Positions 29,812 to 41,265 of a DNA stretch of 64,000 bases are shown here, in pieces. The notes beneath the pieces were generated by a model. The model worked only from the letters and a program-made list of their open reading frames with translations, was not told the origin of the DNA and searched no databases. Position 1 is the first letter of the stretch; each line of letters starts with the position of its first letter. Source of the DNA: Blepharisma japonicum (Eukaryota > Ciliophora > Heterotrichea > Heterotrichida > Blepharismidae); contig CATKHK010000072.1 in assembly GCA_949751835.1 (NCBI GenBank), forward strand, positions 62,001-126,000, written 5' to 3'. The position numbers and the translations under genes were made by a program.

Positions 29812-30300
29812 CTATATTATATTGCATTTACATTCGCATCCCGTTTCTTCAATATCAATTGTCTTCTCAAACTGTTTAAGTTGCAACAAAAATCCTATAT
29901 TTGGGTTAATAACGAAGCGTTTTTTCTTGACTTTTTGAATTGCTTTATGCAGCTTCATATTGCGGTATTTCATCAAATATGCAATGATGATCGTTGGACT
30001 TCTTGAGATCCCCATGACACAGTGCACGAAAACCCTTCCTTTATTTTTAAGCGCGGTATCAATAAAAGTGCTTGTCTCAGGGAAATGCGTCGCAATGTCT
30101 GCGTCGATTACATCCTCTATGTTTATTTGGCAATAGCTGAAATTTGCTGGAAAATATTTTTCAAGGCCATTTCCACAAACCACGACATGGGTGATATTGT
30201 GTTTGGCAAGCAGACTTAAATTCGAAGCTGCTTTTAAATTTCCTAGAAAGAGTCCTCTATCAATTTCATCGATTTCTTCAACTGCACATTCTGAAATCAT
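29812..30300 (-). CDS. Dual-specificity protein phosphatase with CaaX tail
   Basis: 162 residues, the size of a minimal DUSP. The domain starts LFLGNLKAASNLSLLAKHNI, and the active-site loop is VHCVMGISRSPTIIIAYLMK (HC-x5-R-S). The general acid Asp is probably in IEDVIDADIATHF. The C-terminus, ECKCNII, has the form of a CaaX prenylation box preceded by further cysteines that could be palmitoylated, so it is likely membrane-bound. It removes phosphate from Ser/Thr and Tyr, typically of MAP kinases. Stop TAG. The start lies 25 bp from the divergent EDC4 start. Confidence 0.94.
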   Translation of the reverse strand: MISECAVEEIDEIDRGLFLGNLKAASNLSLLAKHNITHVVVCGNGLEKYFPANFSYCQINIEDVIDADIATHFPETSTFIDTALKNKGRVFVHCVMGISRSPTIIIAYLMKYRNMKLHKAIQKVKKKRFVINPNIGFLLQLKQFEKTIDIEETGCECKCNII

Positions 30301-30325
30301 TGAGTTGGCAATTGCTTATAATAAT

Positions 30326-32389
30326 ATGGAGCAGTCAGGCGATGCTGGAAAAGCTCTTGAAATCGCAAACTTAGAAGAAATTATTGATCCTGATCTATCA
30401 GAAGCAATTTCTTCAACTTATCTCATGAAACTGCTACCTTCTGAGTGTCTTGCAGTTAATTCCCAATATATTTGCTACTCAGATAATAATGATTTGATCA
30501 TCATCTACAAGAGTGACTCAGATGAAAAACAAACAAGAGTAGTTAGTCTGCCGAATAAAATCAAAAACTTATTGATTGCGAAAGCTGGCAATTTTTTGGT
30601 CGCACTTACAGAAAATGATGGATTCCATATCATAGATATAGAATCTTCTAAGGAGGTATTAGATATAGGAAAATCCCAAAGCACAAAAAACATCAAATGG
30701 CACCCAAGAGTTCCTGGCATTTTGGCAATTAACATTGAAGGGGTATGCTTAGAAATATGAACTAGAGTTGATCAAACCTTTAAATCAACTTCTTTTGACA
30801 AAAAAGATATAATCGCCTTTGATTTAAGCCCAGGCCCTAGCATAGAAATTAGTTATATAGGAAATGATGGAATTTTAAAAATTTGTGATCTAGAGAGTAA
30901 CACAGAGCAAGCAATTTCATCTCAGTCCATAGATGATGCAATAGATATTATTTTCATTGATAGAGATACACTTGCAGTCTATTCCTCAAGTGGAATTACA
31001 TTTTATTCTCGCTCACCTTCATTTGAGCCTGCCACATATTCAAAAACTGTCTTCTTATATGACCCTATCAGTGAAATCGCTCTTTTAAGTGATTTTCAAT
31101 CCACCCAAGTTTCTTTGTTCACCAAAGAATCAATTTTATCTCAAAAATATGATGAAACCATTGAAATCAGCCTAAAATCGCCTCATCAACAATTAGAAAT
31201 TCAATGCAAAGATATTTCAAGACGCTCAATAGACATTATAATACGGCATGAAGATGAAATTTATAAATATCCAGTTGTCTTGTCGCCTGAATCTGATTTA
31301 GAAGAAAAAGAATTGGAGCCTTTAGAAAATAAAGAAGAAGCCAAAACAATTAGCGAAAATAAAGCAGATGATGCTCAGAAATCAGCTTCACAGAAGAGAA
31401 AAGAAAAAAAAAGCAACAGAACTCCTGCTAAGAAAAACACAAAAACAAAGCCATTAACAGAAGTCGCTGAATTTAAACCTCCTGAGCCGCCTAAACAAAT
31501 TCCTGCCAAAGATATGGTCACTCCTATTATCAGCTGCTTAAATAAAAGATTTGATGATCTCATGAGGAGACTTGAGAAAACCTTATCTGAGCAAACGCTT
31601 TCACAGGTGATTTCAAAGCACCTACAAGCAAATTATGAAAATAAAGGACAAGATCAACTAAACGCCATAAAAACTGCTTTGCAGTCGTATATTTTCCAAG
31701 CATTTAGCAATGAATTTCGAACTGTTTTAATTCCAATTTTTGAAAGAGATATAGGCGAAAACTTCAAAAACATGTTTTTCCTGCTTCAAGAAACCTTAAG
31801 ACAAAGCTCTGAAAGAAATGCCCGGGAAGAGGCAAAATCTCAATCATTAAACGCTCATATGAAAAACACCATAGAAGGACTAAACACTTTATCAAAAAAA
31901 TTAGGAAAAGTCGCTTTTAAGCAGCTAAAAAGAGTTGAAGAGCTTGAAGTTGTGATGGTTGAAAAAGCTTCAGCAGCTGTTACCAACTCTATAGAAATTC
32001 CTAAGGTAGATACTTATGTGAATAAGCTTAAGCAAGAAATAGAAAAATATTTGAATGAAAAAGATTTTGATAAAGCAATCACTAGGCTTATACAAGAAAA
32101 TAATACCAATTATTTATTTAAGGTGCTGGTTTTGATGGATCCTAGGCCTTTAATGGCCAGAGATTACTTATCAAATGATACAGTTTTAAGTTTGTTTTAT
32201 CTTCTTGTTAGCTGTGTTGAGCAAGAAAAAGAATTTCCAGATATCATGCTTTGGCTTGAAGAATTGTGCAAAAAATTGCCAACAGGGTCATCTGATCTGA
32301 GCAAAATTTTAGCTAGATTGTGCGAGGTATGCGATAGAAATTCAAAACTTAGAAGCATTATGAAGTTATATACAATGAGATTAAGATAG
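30326..32389 (+). CDS. EDC4/Ge-1-like mRNA decapping scaffold
   Basis: 687 residues, UGA-Trp at 30758-30760. Residues about 1-290 read as a WD40-like beta-propeller (VVSLPNKIKNLLIAKAGNFL, DIESSKEVLD, IKWHPRVPGILAI). A low-complexity Lys/Glu/Pro linker follows, then a helical segment from about 400 (PIISCLNKRFDDLMRRLEKT; NEFRTVLIPIFERDIGENFK). The C-terminal alpha domain (YLNEKDFDKAITRLIQENNT, FKVLVLMDPRPLM) is the Ge-1 signature. EDC4 links DCP2 and DCP1 in processing bodies. The assignment rests on architecture and the C-terminal motif. The ATG at 30326 follows the last upstream in-frame stop-free stretch shared with the divergent phosphatase. Confidence 0.82.
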
Positions 32390-32534
32390 ATTAAATAACA
32401 CTCTAATTAACTTTTATGAATCAATATACAAATTTTGCTAGCTATAATAAAAAATTCACTCATATTAAAAGTCAATAATCAAAATTTTGTTTTAATAAAT
32501 TTAAATTCATATGAATTCTTGATAGCTAATATAT

Positions 32535-33896
32535 ATGTCAAGATTAAAAAAATCATTAGAAAACTTAACAATTGATCCTCAGAATCAAAGCCTTTTCAGC
32601 GGTATCCACCATAGACATTCCTTATCTAATCCAAATTCTCGAACCTCTTCATCAAACAACCCCCATCAGCAAAAAATTAAATTTTGCAACATCCTTACAA
32701 ATAAGCATCAATCTCTCAATAGAGAGTCCCCTTATGCCCAGAATCAATCTATTCCAAAAGTCTATTCCATATCAAATCTTCCCAAACCAAAAGAAAAGTC
32801 CAGGCTGAAATCAGCTTCAACCTTGAGCTCACATAATTTATCATCTTTAATAAAAACTAACACTAAGCTGCCTCGAAATGAAAATTCCCAAGAAGCATCG
32901 TTTACGAACTTGAGCTTTTATGATGACTGGAAGAAAAAAAGTAAAGAAAAATATTCATCAAAAGATATGAATCTTTCTTCAGCAAACTGTATCAATTTAA
33001 TTGAAGAAAAAGCAGACACGAAAGACCCGCTTCTAGAATATGCAAGACAGAATAGAGAAGTTCAAAACTTAGAATTTAAACTTACCAAACAATTAAGAGA
33101 ACAGTCAGGTAAGTCTAATTCTCCAAAAATGCAAAAAGAGGTTTTTGATATATATAGCAAAATGTTTGCAGAAATCATTAACAAAGATACATTATTTGGG
33201 CCATTGCTGCTAAAAATCCAGCATGCTTATGAAGACTGAATTATTTCAGCCACGAATGATTATAAAGAAGCCTCAAAAAACCTAAAAATCGAGCTCTCTG
33301 AATTAAGCAAAAAATGTCAATTGCAAAATGAAGATAAAAAAACAATGGACAGAAAAATCGAAAAATTATCGAAAGAAAACTACGAGTTAAGTAAAAATTT
33401 GGAAGAACAGGAAGAAAGGTATGCAGAATTGCAAGAAAAAATATTTAAAATTGCAGATATAAAAATTGATCAAGTACCGAAAGATGATGAAACGTGAAAA
33501 TTTTTAGTAGCAGAAAATCAGAACTATGCGAGTGTTTGTGAAAACATGAGAAGTGAGCTGAAGAATTATGCGTATAAAGAAAAAAAACTGCTGAAATTGA
33601 TTTTGGCAATGAAAAAAAGAGGGTACCCAGTAGAAGAAATTTATGATCAAGAAGTTACACATCATAAAAAAAAGAAAAAGAAGAAGGAGCCGAGTCAGAT
33701 TCAGATTGAAACTGAAGAGTGTCCTGATGATACAGAAAATGAGCAGCTTGTCTCAGGAAGGCCAAAAGATAAGGCCAAGCCTGAATCGATTCCAAGCTTA
33801 AATCTTAAGGATATACAGGCTGAAACTCTGTATTCCTCAACATCATCTTCTGGTTCTTATAATGATAGCGATTCTTGCTTCATCAAAACTCAGTAA
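32535..33896 (+). CDS. TSNAXIP1-like coiled-coil protein
   Basis: 453 residues with UGA-Trp at 33237-33239 and near 33495. The N-terminal 180 residues are Ser/Asn-rich and disordered. A conserved block then begins EVFDIYSKMFAEIINKDTLF, GPLLLKIQHAYEDW, which resembles the N-terminal domain of translin-associated factor X-interacting protein 1 and related sperm and ciliary proteins. A coiled coil follows to about 330, and then the second family-like block, YAYKEKKLLKLILAMKKRGY, PVEEIYDQEV. The tail is a Lys run and an acidic Ser-rich segment. Probably axonemal or basal-body-associated. Stop TAA; a 16-nt GT...AG at the stop was considered and not used. Confidence 0.72.
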
Positions 33897-34297
33897 TTTA
33901 TCAGCAAGCTGATATAACTTTGCATTTGTATTGCAATGAAGCTTAAGTCAGCAGCATGATTATGATAAAATGCTAATTTGCCACATAAGTTTCATAACTG
34001 GTAATTATATTATCTTAAAATATTAATTTTAGCTTATATAAACCCACTGCTATAATAAATTTAATTCTCAATGGCAACTGTTAGATTGAAATTCTTTTCA
34101 TTTCTTGCGAATCATCTAAATTAATTAGCTTAGCTAATAGAGATCGTTTAGTTTCCAAAAATACTTTACAAAATTTATTTTACACACTTTCATATCCGTC
34201 TTTAAATTCTATCCTAGATTCAAAAATTAATTATCTTTTTAAATTTATAAAATAAAAGACGCAAAATGTATTTTAATCTAAATTAAATAGAAAGATT
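33897..34297. other. Intergenic, AT-rich
   Basis: 400 bp between two plus-strand genes, with no open frame or repeat. It contains the 3' end of the TSNAXIP1-like gene and the promoter of the next. Confidence 0.6.
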
Positions 34298-37200
34298 ATG
34301 TCCTACCCTCAGATGTAACCTTCATTCAGGAAATTTGATCCCAAGTCTCCTCCTTCAATCCGCAATGATGATGACTCTATGAAAGATTACGAAGACCGAT
34401 TATTCGAAAGACGTCAAATTAAGCAGCAACAAAATCGCCCTCAAAGCGCAAAAATAAATGATTTTCAATCTATCAGTTCTAAGCGCAAATCAAGCTATCC
34501 TACAACAACCAAGCCTGTTCCTCCTCAAAAGCCATCAATAAAGACAAAAAATGATCAAGATCTTACATTCTTGGCGAAACTCCGTCCAAGAGTTGTTCAA
34601 ATAGATAAGGAAAGATTGTATGAGGACAATATGGCCCTAAAACTCAAAATGAATAGCCTTACTGATGAAATGGTGAAGTTGAAAACTAAATTAAACCAAC
34701 TTGAGCGTGAACTTGCAAGAAAAGAAGATATTATTGAAGATCTGCGAAACTCAGGCGAAAAAATGCCTATACAAAATAAACAAGGCCACCTAATATCAAG
34801 CTTAAAACAAACAATAAAAGAATTAAAAGCAGATCTACAAACAAAATATGAAGAAAACGCCACTTTAAAGCAAAATATCAAATCAACAAAAGGAGCTGAA
34901 ATGGAAATTGAAATCCAAGCTTATATTGATGAGTGCACGAGATTAAGGCATCATTTAGAAGAATTAATGAGACAAAAAGATTCGCCACAAAGTTTGCAGG
35001 AGGCTTCAATTTTGGAAGAAAAATTTAAACAGCAGTCAATTTTATTAAATAATGTAAAAAAGGAAAACCAAGAGTTACTTATAGCATTTGATGAAAATAA
35101 GCAGGAACTGTCCAGGTGAAGAGAAAGAGTAATGGAATTAGAAAAGTCTCAGAAAAAAAATAGTAAAAATAGAAAAACAGAAACTGGGGTGAAGCTAAAA
35201 GATGAAGTGCATAAACTTAAAGTTAAATTGGAGAATTCTAGTAAAAAAGAAGCCGAACTTAAAAATGAAGTGGAAAAATTTAAAAAGCTGTATGAAGACA
35301 CACAAAAAAAGTTAATGACTTCAGAAAACCGAGGAAATAACCATAGGGTTGAAGACAAAACACCACAAAGGGCTGAAATTATAAAAGCGACATCTCCAAA
35401 GCCTGTATTTAACGAAGAAGAGAAGGTTTTTGCTCAGCCAAAATTGAAAAATCCGAGTAAATTTTTGAGAATTTTACATGAAATTATTGTAAAAGAAAGG
35501 AGTACAATAGAAAGACTTCTAGATTCATTCAATAGCTCAGCTAATGGGAATATTGAAGTAAATAGCATTATTTCTGAGCTAAAAAAGCGTAAAATACCAA
35601 TAAAGAAAAAAATAATTTATGAAGCAGTCGGCCAGGCAATAGGAAAAACACAAGAATCAGTTGTATTAAGAAGCCTTATTGAGCTTTACAATAAGTATGA
35701 GTACACAAACGAGCCTGTTAGTCCAATCAGTGAAGATGAAAGCGAAAATCAAAATAATCCTATTAAAAGATCTGAACCTCCTAAAGTAAATAATATCTCA
35801 AGCTCGCAGCCCGAAAATAAAAGTCAAACTCCTGCCACTAAAGAAATAGCTAAGCCTCCGTCTCCAGTAAAAACAAATCCTCCTAATCCTGTCCAAAAAG
35901 AAGTCCAAATTCCATGCATAAAGCTAGAGCAGGTAAAAATGTTTTTAAATCACATTGCTTTAAGAATGCAACTCCACAGACTTCCCAAAAATAATCTTGG
36001 GAATGCATTATTTGAAAATACAAATAAAGATCAAGCAATATCAAAGCAAGACCTCTTGCTGTTGCTCACTAAGCAGCCCTTCAATTTTACAAACAAAAAT
36101 GAAGCAGAGCCACTTGCAAGATTTTTAATTGAGCCTGAAAATCTCCAATCTATCCCGGAAAGTGTTGCTAAAAGTGCAAAGAATTCTCAGAAAGATATTT
36201 TATCAAGGCTTTTAAAGCATATCGGTGACTGAGAAATATTTACCTCAGAAGATGAAGAAAGTTTCGATAAGCAGCTTTCTCAAATTATTAGTAAAAATAA
36301 AATAACACTAAAAGAAGCCTGCAAAATTCATGATGATAACAACGAAGGAATGATTACAATAGACCAATTCAAAGAAGCTCTAAGCGATCTTGATATTAAC
36401 TTTCCTCCTAGAACCTTTAATTATATGACTCTTTTATTTTATTCACACAACTATGAATTGAATTCTGTACCCTATCGGCATTTTATTAAAGCTTATGGTT
36501 CAGTAACTGAAGAAAATGAAGAAGACTCAGAAGGTGATGAAGATATGTCCGATGAAGATAGGGCAAAAATTGTAAGGCATTATCTTGGAGAGATTTCAAA
36601 AGCTCTGAATAAAGTTAAAAAGACTGTAAAAGAAATCTTTGAGTGTGATAAAAAAGGCTTGATTTCTCCTGATCAACTATTGCGAGGACTTATTTCTTTG
36701 AAAATCTCAGATATAGATCATGAGCACGTTTTGCTAATTGTTGAAGCACTTCAATATGAAAAAGAAAACGATCGTGATTGCATAAGTATTGATGAGCTGG
36801 AAGAAATTTTGGTGCATTATGGAGTTCCAGCACAAAGAGATTCACGAGTATCTCCAAATAGTAAAAAATCAAGCCGATCCTCATCATCATCAAATTCTGA
36901 AGAAGGCGGCCATGTCAAAAAAATCTCCATGCTTGAATCTTCAGGGAATTATGAATATAGTGATGAACTTCCGGAAAAGCAAGAATATCACAAATCTTCT
37001 CCAGGTCTCAGCGAAAACTCTCCTTTTGCAAGTATGTCAGCAGCTGAAATGAATAAAAACCCTTCTTTGCATAGCTTTAAAAAGGAAAGCGATGCTGATT
37101 TAAAGAAGCTTGAAGAGTTTTCGCCTGAAGAAAAACCTGCTAATAAGCTTGGAGTAGTCAGCAAATTAGCAAGAGAAATAGAAAACGAAGAAGAGGAAGA

Positions 37201-37411
37201 ATATCAAAGTGACTATCAAGAAGAGTATGAAGAGGAAGAAGAGCAAAAATCTGAACGCTCAAGTGTTGTATATAAAAGCTCAGAAGGTAGTGAATACGAG
37301 AGGGAAGAGGAAGAAGAAGAAAATTATGAGGAAAATCCAAATGATAGCTCAAATTATGAAAGTGGTTATGAGTCTGAAGATAGAGGGAAAAGACTGAACA
37401 GATCAAGATAA
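34298..37411 (+). CDS. Large coiled-coil/EF-hand-like protein (1 intron)
   Basis: Exons are 34298-34314 and 34330-37411 (1,032 residues). The first exon holds only MSYPQ plus two bases of the next codon; a 15-nt intron (phase 2) joins it to the body. UGA-Trp codons are at 35117-35119 and 36230-36232. Residues about 75-360 are coiled coil. Between 375 and 850 are several EF-hand-like helical pairs, most with incomplete calcium loops (KIHDDNNEGMITIDQFKEAL, ECDKKGLISPDQLLRGL). The C-terminal 180 residues are Ser- and Glu-rich, with a polyacidic block. The design recalls centrin-like or ciliary scaffold proteins, but no orthologue can be named. Confidence 0.85.
34315..34329 (+). other. Spliceosomal intron, 15 nt
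   Basis: GTAACCTTCATTCAG, phase 2, TAA created at once if retained. The only acceptor here ending CAG. Confidence 0.92.
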
Positions 37412-37532
37412 TGAATTTTGTTTAACTTAAAGGTCAATTGTTAGATAATCTTTCTTATGGTCTTTAAATTTTTCATGATTACTATGAAGAAATTTCTAAA
37501 TTATCCTTTTAATTATTTTACAAGAAGACAGC

Positions 37533-37970
37533 ATGGAAAAACCTAGAAAACGACCATTTCAACTGGATGGACCTTTACATATGACAAAACTTCCAGAATA
37601 TAATGGTCTAAAAGATCCAAATCTAGGACACTTTTTTGCATCCCCTCTACGGTTTAAAACACTGGTTAAGCAAAACCTTGTAAAATTAACATAGATCAAT
37701 AATCAAGGAGTAATAAATGATAGTGTTTGTAAATCAAGGATTATTTGTACTCCAATAAGAAGGAGAAGTAAAGATCAGAACTCAACACTTAGCAAGCCTT
37801 ATACTTTGCAGCCAACCAAAAAATGATTTAAGAAAATTGATATGAAATTTCCAAAAATTACTTCAAAAGAGCTAAGAGAAGTAATTAATCGGCATCGAAA
37901 AGAAGTTAAATTTCAAGAAAAATCAATAAGTGGCAATGAGGGATTAAGAACAAGCAGTAGCTTTACATAA
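37533..37970 (+). CDS. Short basic protein, unknown (1 intron)
   Basis: Exons are 37533-37679 and 37695-37970 (140 residues), easily missed because each piece is short. The first exon encodes MEKPRKRPFQLDGPLHMTKL and ends DPNLGHFFASPLRFKTLVKQ. A 15-nt intron in phase 0 and a UGA-Trp (TKKWFKKID) follow. The protein is strongly basic, without TM segments. The first-exon pattern (DPNL-x-HFF-x-SP-x-R) looks conserved-protein-like and recalls small ciliary microtubule-associated proteins, but I cannot name the family. Exon lengths sum to 141 codons including TAA. Confidence 0.75.
37680..37694 (+). other. Spliceosomal intron, 15 nt
   Basis: GTAAAATTAACATAG, phase 0, in-frame TAG. The sequence is identical to the intron at 63531-63545 in an unrelated gene. 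Confidence 0.9.
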
Positions 37971-38418
37971 ATTTGTTTTATTTAGAATATGAGGATATTT
38001 AATTGCAAGCCCTTTAAATGAGCAAAACCTTTGAAATTAATAAATTTATATATTATTACATTATTTATAGTTTTGAATGAAAATTAGTATATATTTAAAA
38101 ATAGTTTATCATTTATTAACAATTAAAAAATTTATTAAAAACAATAATTAAATAATTTTCTTTTATCCTGACTCATAGCATAATTTTAAAATTAATTGTA
38201 TTCTTTTCTATCTAAAAAATATACGAACTATAAATTAAATAATTTTCTTTTTATTCAACTCATATCATAACTTTAAAATTAATTTGATTCTTTTTATCTA
38301 AGCTTCAATATAAATATAATTTATTTGGAGATGAAATTATTTTAAATTAAAATAATTTTTTTCTTTTCAAATTGCAAGTCTGGGCTTCCTATATATTTTC
38401 CTGATTATAATAATCAGT
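37971..38418. other. Convergent intergenic region with a duplicated segment
   Basis: 450 bp, about 80% A+T. It contains a 70-bp element repeated with an 87-bp period (listed separately) and a run of A/T-only sequence. No gene seen. Confidence 0.6.
38146..38301. repeat. Imperfect tandem repeat, about 70 bp x 2
   Basis: Copies at 38146-38215 and 38233-38301 both run from AATTAAATAATTTTCTTTT through an ACTCATA-C/T-CATAA core to TATCTAA, with scattered differences. Non-coding, between two 3' ends. Confidence 0.75.
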
Positions 38419-39141
38419 TTACATAGGGATCCATCCCATAGCCATATAAAACCTCATCATTTCTTCCATAATTTCTCCTTGGCTTTTTTCTCCATTTACG
38501 ATTTCATTCGCCTTCTGAGATACAACTTTTTCTTTATGAGGTGTATAATTATAAAGTTCCTGAGCTGCGTAATCATAATAAACAAACCATAAATCAGAAT
38601 CTGGCTTACATTTTTTGACTAGCTCACACTGGCCATAATTATTAAACCAGCTTTGAAATTGCTCAACAAAAAACTGGCGAGAAAAAAGATAATCTTTATA
38701 TTTTTTCCCATATGATAGAAACTTATTCCCTTTATCAGGCTTTCCATTTCCTCCTAAGTGGTCAAGCCAAAAAGTTTTTTCTTCATCAGTTAAAGATGAC
38801 TCAATGTTTGGATAGTTAAATTTCATATAACTTCTAAAAGCACGAAGCCAATATTTATCTTTTTCCTCAGTTTTTTTCTTAATTGGGTCATAAGGGCGAA
38901 GCGGTCTTCTTCCTCGCTTTTTTTTTGTTTTTTGAGCATAAGGGGAAGACTGAGATTCAGCTTCTGGATTGGAAACAAAGTTATGGTTGAGGTCAAATAA
39001 ATTTGAGTTTGGATCAACGGAAGAGTAGCTAGGCCAGTTTAGTCAAGCATTATCAGGAAGCATTATGCTTTTATAATCAATGCTTTGGTCTTGATTCATA
39101 GAGACTGGAGTCTCTATGTGGTCAGTATTTTCATGTTTCAT
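38419..39141 (-). CDS. Basic-motif (AT-hook-like) protein, unknown
   Basis: 240 residues, one UGA-Trp in DNAWLNWPSYSS. The ATG at 39139-39141 is the first in frame. Residues about 75-90 (KTKKKRGRRPLRPYDP) resemble an AT-hook, a minor-groove DNA-binding motif with an RGRRP core. A Trp/Tyr/Phe-rich helical region follows (DKYWLRAFRSYMKFNYPNIE, KFLSYGKKYKDYLFSRQFFV). The end is acidic with MEEMMRFYMAMGWIPM. This would suit a nuclear protein with a DNA-binding hook and a folded C-terminal domain, but no family is recognised. Stop TAA. A 22-bp palindrome lies in its 5' coding part. Confidence 0.72.
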
Positions 39142-39399
39142 ATTGAATTGATGCTGTATTAATTGTAAATAGCACTACAAATTATAAGTCTGCAAGAATC
39201 TATATTTAGCTATTTTTTATTAGTTCTGCTGTGTATATTTTATAGTATCATTCTTTATTGAATAAAGACTTAAAACTGAATTAATATTGCAAAAGTATTA
39301 ATTGAGCATATTTTGGCTTGCCTAAACTCTATACAATTATACATAATAATATAACTGTTAAATTAATCATCAAACGTATTCTTTGCAGCTTATCCCCAC

Positions 39400-40152
39400 T
39401 TATTCTTCAATATCTACAATTTTATCAATATCTTGTTTAGTCCTTTTCATTTTATTTTTGAAATTCTCTTGCTTTTTCTTCCTCATATAATAACTTTTCT
39501 GTTCTTCTGTCAATACTACCTTAAAAGACTGTATATCCCCAATTGGTCTTCCATTCTCATCATAAACACACATTACGCCCTCAGACAAATTTTTCGAAAG
39601 TTTGTCGAAATTCAGTCCGATGCACACAATATCTTTTTGCTGCTGATGAAACTTAAGTGCATAGTTTCTGCCTTCAATTTGATAGAGAGCTTCATATGCA
39701 GATTTACCAAGCTTTATTTCTATTAGACAAACAAAACGATCCGTTTTGACTGTTATGTCAATTCGACCGCCACTTGTGGACTCTTCAGCTTCGCAGTTTT
39801 GGAATAAGTCGCACAGTTTTGCGTATAGTAGAGAGTGAAAGTACTTTTCTTGGAGATCAATGAGGCTGTAGGGAAAACTAGCAAAATAAATTTGAATATT
39901 TCAGCAGAAGGCTTTTAAATCATAAGTTTTTAGAGCTTCTTTCATATCAGGATTGTCAAGCCTAGATGGCTCTGGCAGAGCACGCTCTTGTTGTTGAAGT
40001 TGAGGTTTTGGCTTAGGGAGAGAGTTAGCTGCTTCATAGTTTGATAACAATTTATCAAGAGCTCGTTTGAAATCATTATGGTAACTTAAAGCTTCTATTG
40101 CTTTTTCTTTTGCAAAACCCATGCAAATTAGTCTTGCGAGATTAGATTTCAT
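39400..40152 (-). CDS. UBA domain fused to PD-(D/E)XK nuclease-like domain (PDDEXK_9/DUF1703 type)
   Basis: 250 residues; UGA-Trp at 39901-39903. Residues 1-38 are a UBA ubiquitin-binding domain (LARLICMGFAKEKAIEALSY, FKRALDKLLS). After a Pro/Gln linker, from about residue 92, comes EKYFHSLLYAKLCDLFQNCE, then EESTSGGRIDITVKTDRFVC, LIEIKLGKSAYEALYQIEGR and YALKFHQQQKDIVCIGLNFD. This is the core of the PD-(D/E)XK domain that ends bacterial DUF1703/AAA-ATPase-like proteins: GRID-x(n)-E-I-K with the expected catalytic Asp, Glu and Lys, and the Q-I-x-x-x-x-Y helix. UBA with this nuclease fold is a combination I do not know from any characterised protein. The catalytic residues appear intact; the substrate is unknown. 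Confidence 0.8.
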
Positions 40153-41265
40153 TATTTTATTAGTTTTATTGGAAAAATTTAAAGTTTATGCAAAAATAAT
40201 TATCATGGAGTTAAGCCCCTAATAAAAAATATAAACTTAAAATGTGATCTGTAAAAATAAACTAGAGCTAGATTTTTTAATATTTATGAATCAGGCAGGA
40301 AGGCTGTCTATAAAAACTCTTGAAAAGTGCTGAATAAATTTTATATAACAAATCAAAAAGATAAGACGATATTATGACGTTTGCCCTATTTAAACTAAGT
40401 CGATGCAATAGCTCTAGTTATTAGAATATCATAAATTGATAGGTTTCTTATCTCGTGTTTTAAAAGGTGAGATGCTTTCAGCAATCAACTCGAGTGTATT
40501 TTTAAAGACAGAATTGCACAAAATATATGCTTAATAGTTGAATTTTGATTTTAGATATCAAGAATGAAGAGAATCGAATTGAAAATTAAATAATTAGACT
40601 GAATAAGATAAAATCCTTTGGCAATAATTATTCTGGTTGATATACTGCTTTACCACAGCGAATATTATTGTAGATAAGCTATATCTTTTGCTCTCAATTG
40701 TGATTAAGCTATATCTCTTGCTATCAATTGTGACTAAGCTAAATAAATGATTTAAAATTTAAATATTGGCTGTAAAAGAAAGGGTTACTTTTATAGAGCA
40801 TTACTATAAAAAATCGAGAATAATTTCTATCTTATTTAAAAGGCATTCTGCATGCAGATAAAGATTATGTAATCTAATGACATATTATATTAATATGTAA
40901 ATTAACTTGCTAAGTTTCAAATAAGAAAAGATTAAAAATTGTCGATATTTTTGAGTAATCTCATATAATTGAGCAGTTTTATTAAATGAAGATAAAGACA
41001 AGATACTAAGCCAATTTATATATATTTCTTAAGGGATAGGGAAATTTTATTAGTGCAAATCCATTCTCTATTAAATATAATTAACTTTACTCGAACCTTT
41101 AATTCCAAGCATAAACTCCAAAAATACAGATCTATAATAGTAAAATAAATATAATTCCAAATCCATCATTAATTCTATATGCACTTCTCAAAACTATTTT
41201 TACTAGTTAAACCTCTTAACATACTTTATCCTTTTAAACTGTAATCTTTAAAATTATAGTAATAA
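40153..41265. other. Longest intergenic region of the window
   Basis: 1.1 kb between the divergent UBA-nuclease gene (minus) and a coiled-coil gene (plus). No open frame of note on either strand. It contains a 30-bp direct repeat at 40676-40741. It also has a slightly GC-richer patch at about 40290-40500 with a short hairpin (ATCTC...GAGAT near 40450-40474) that could be a small RNA, without further support. Confidence 0.5.
40676..40741. repeat. 30-bp direct tandem repeat
   Basis: Two copies of AAGCTATATCTYTTGCTMTC-AATTGTGAYT and the first six bases of a third. Each copy differs from the next at three or four positions. Non-coding. Confidence 0.8.

Noticed and set aside
33890-33906. 16-nt GT...AG candidate intron at the stop of the TSNAXIP1-like gene
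   Set aside because: The extension is open for about 40 codons, but its composition is that of intergenic AT-rich DNA and unlike the gene.
36690-37406. Long open frames on the opposite strand and in other frames of the acidic coiled-coil gene
   Set aside because: They arise from GAA/GAG-rich and simple repeat codon usage in the real gene; no domain content.
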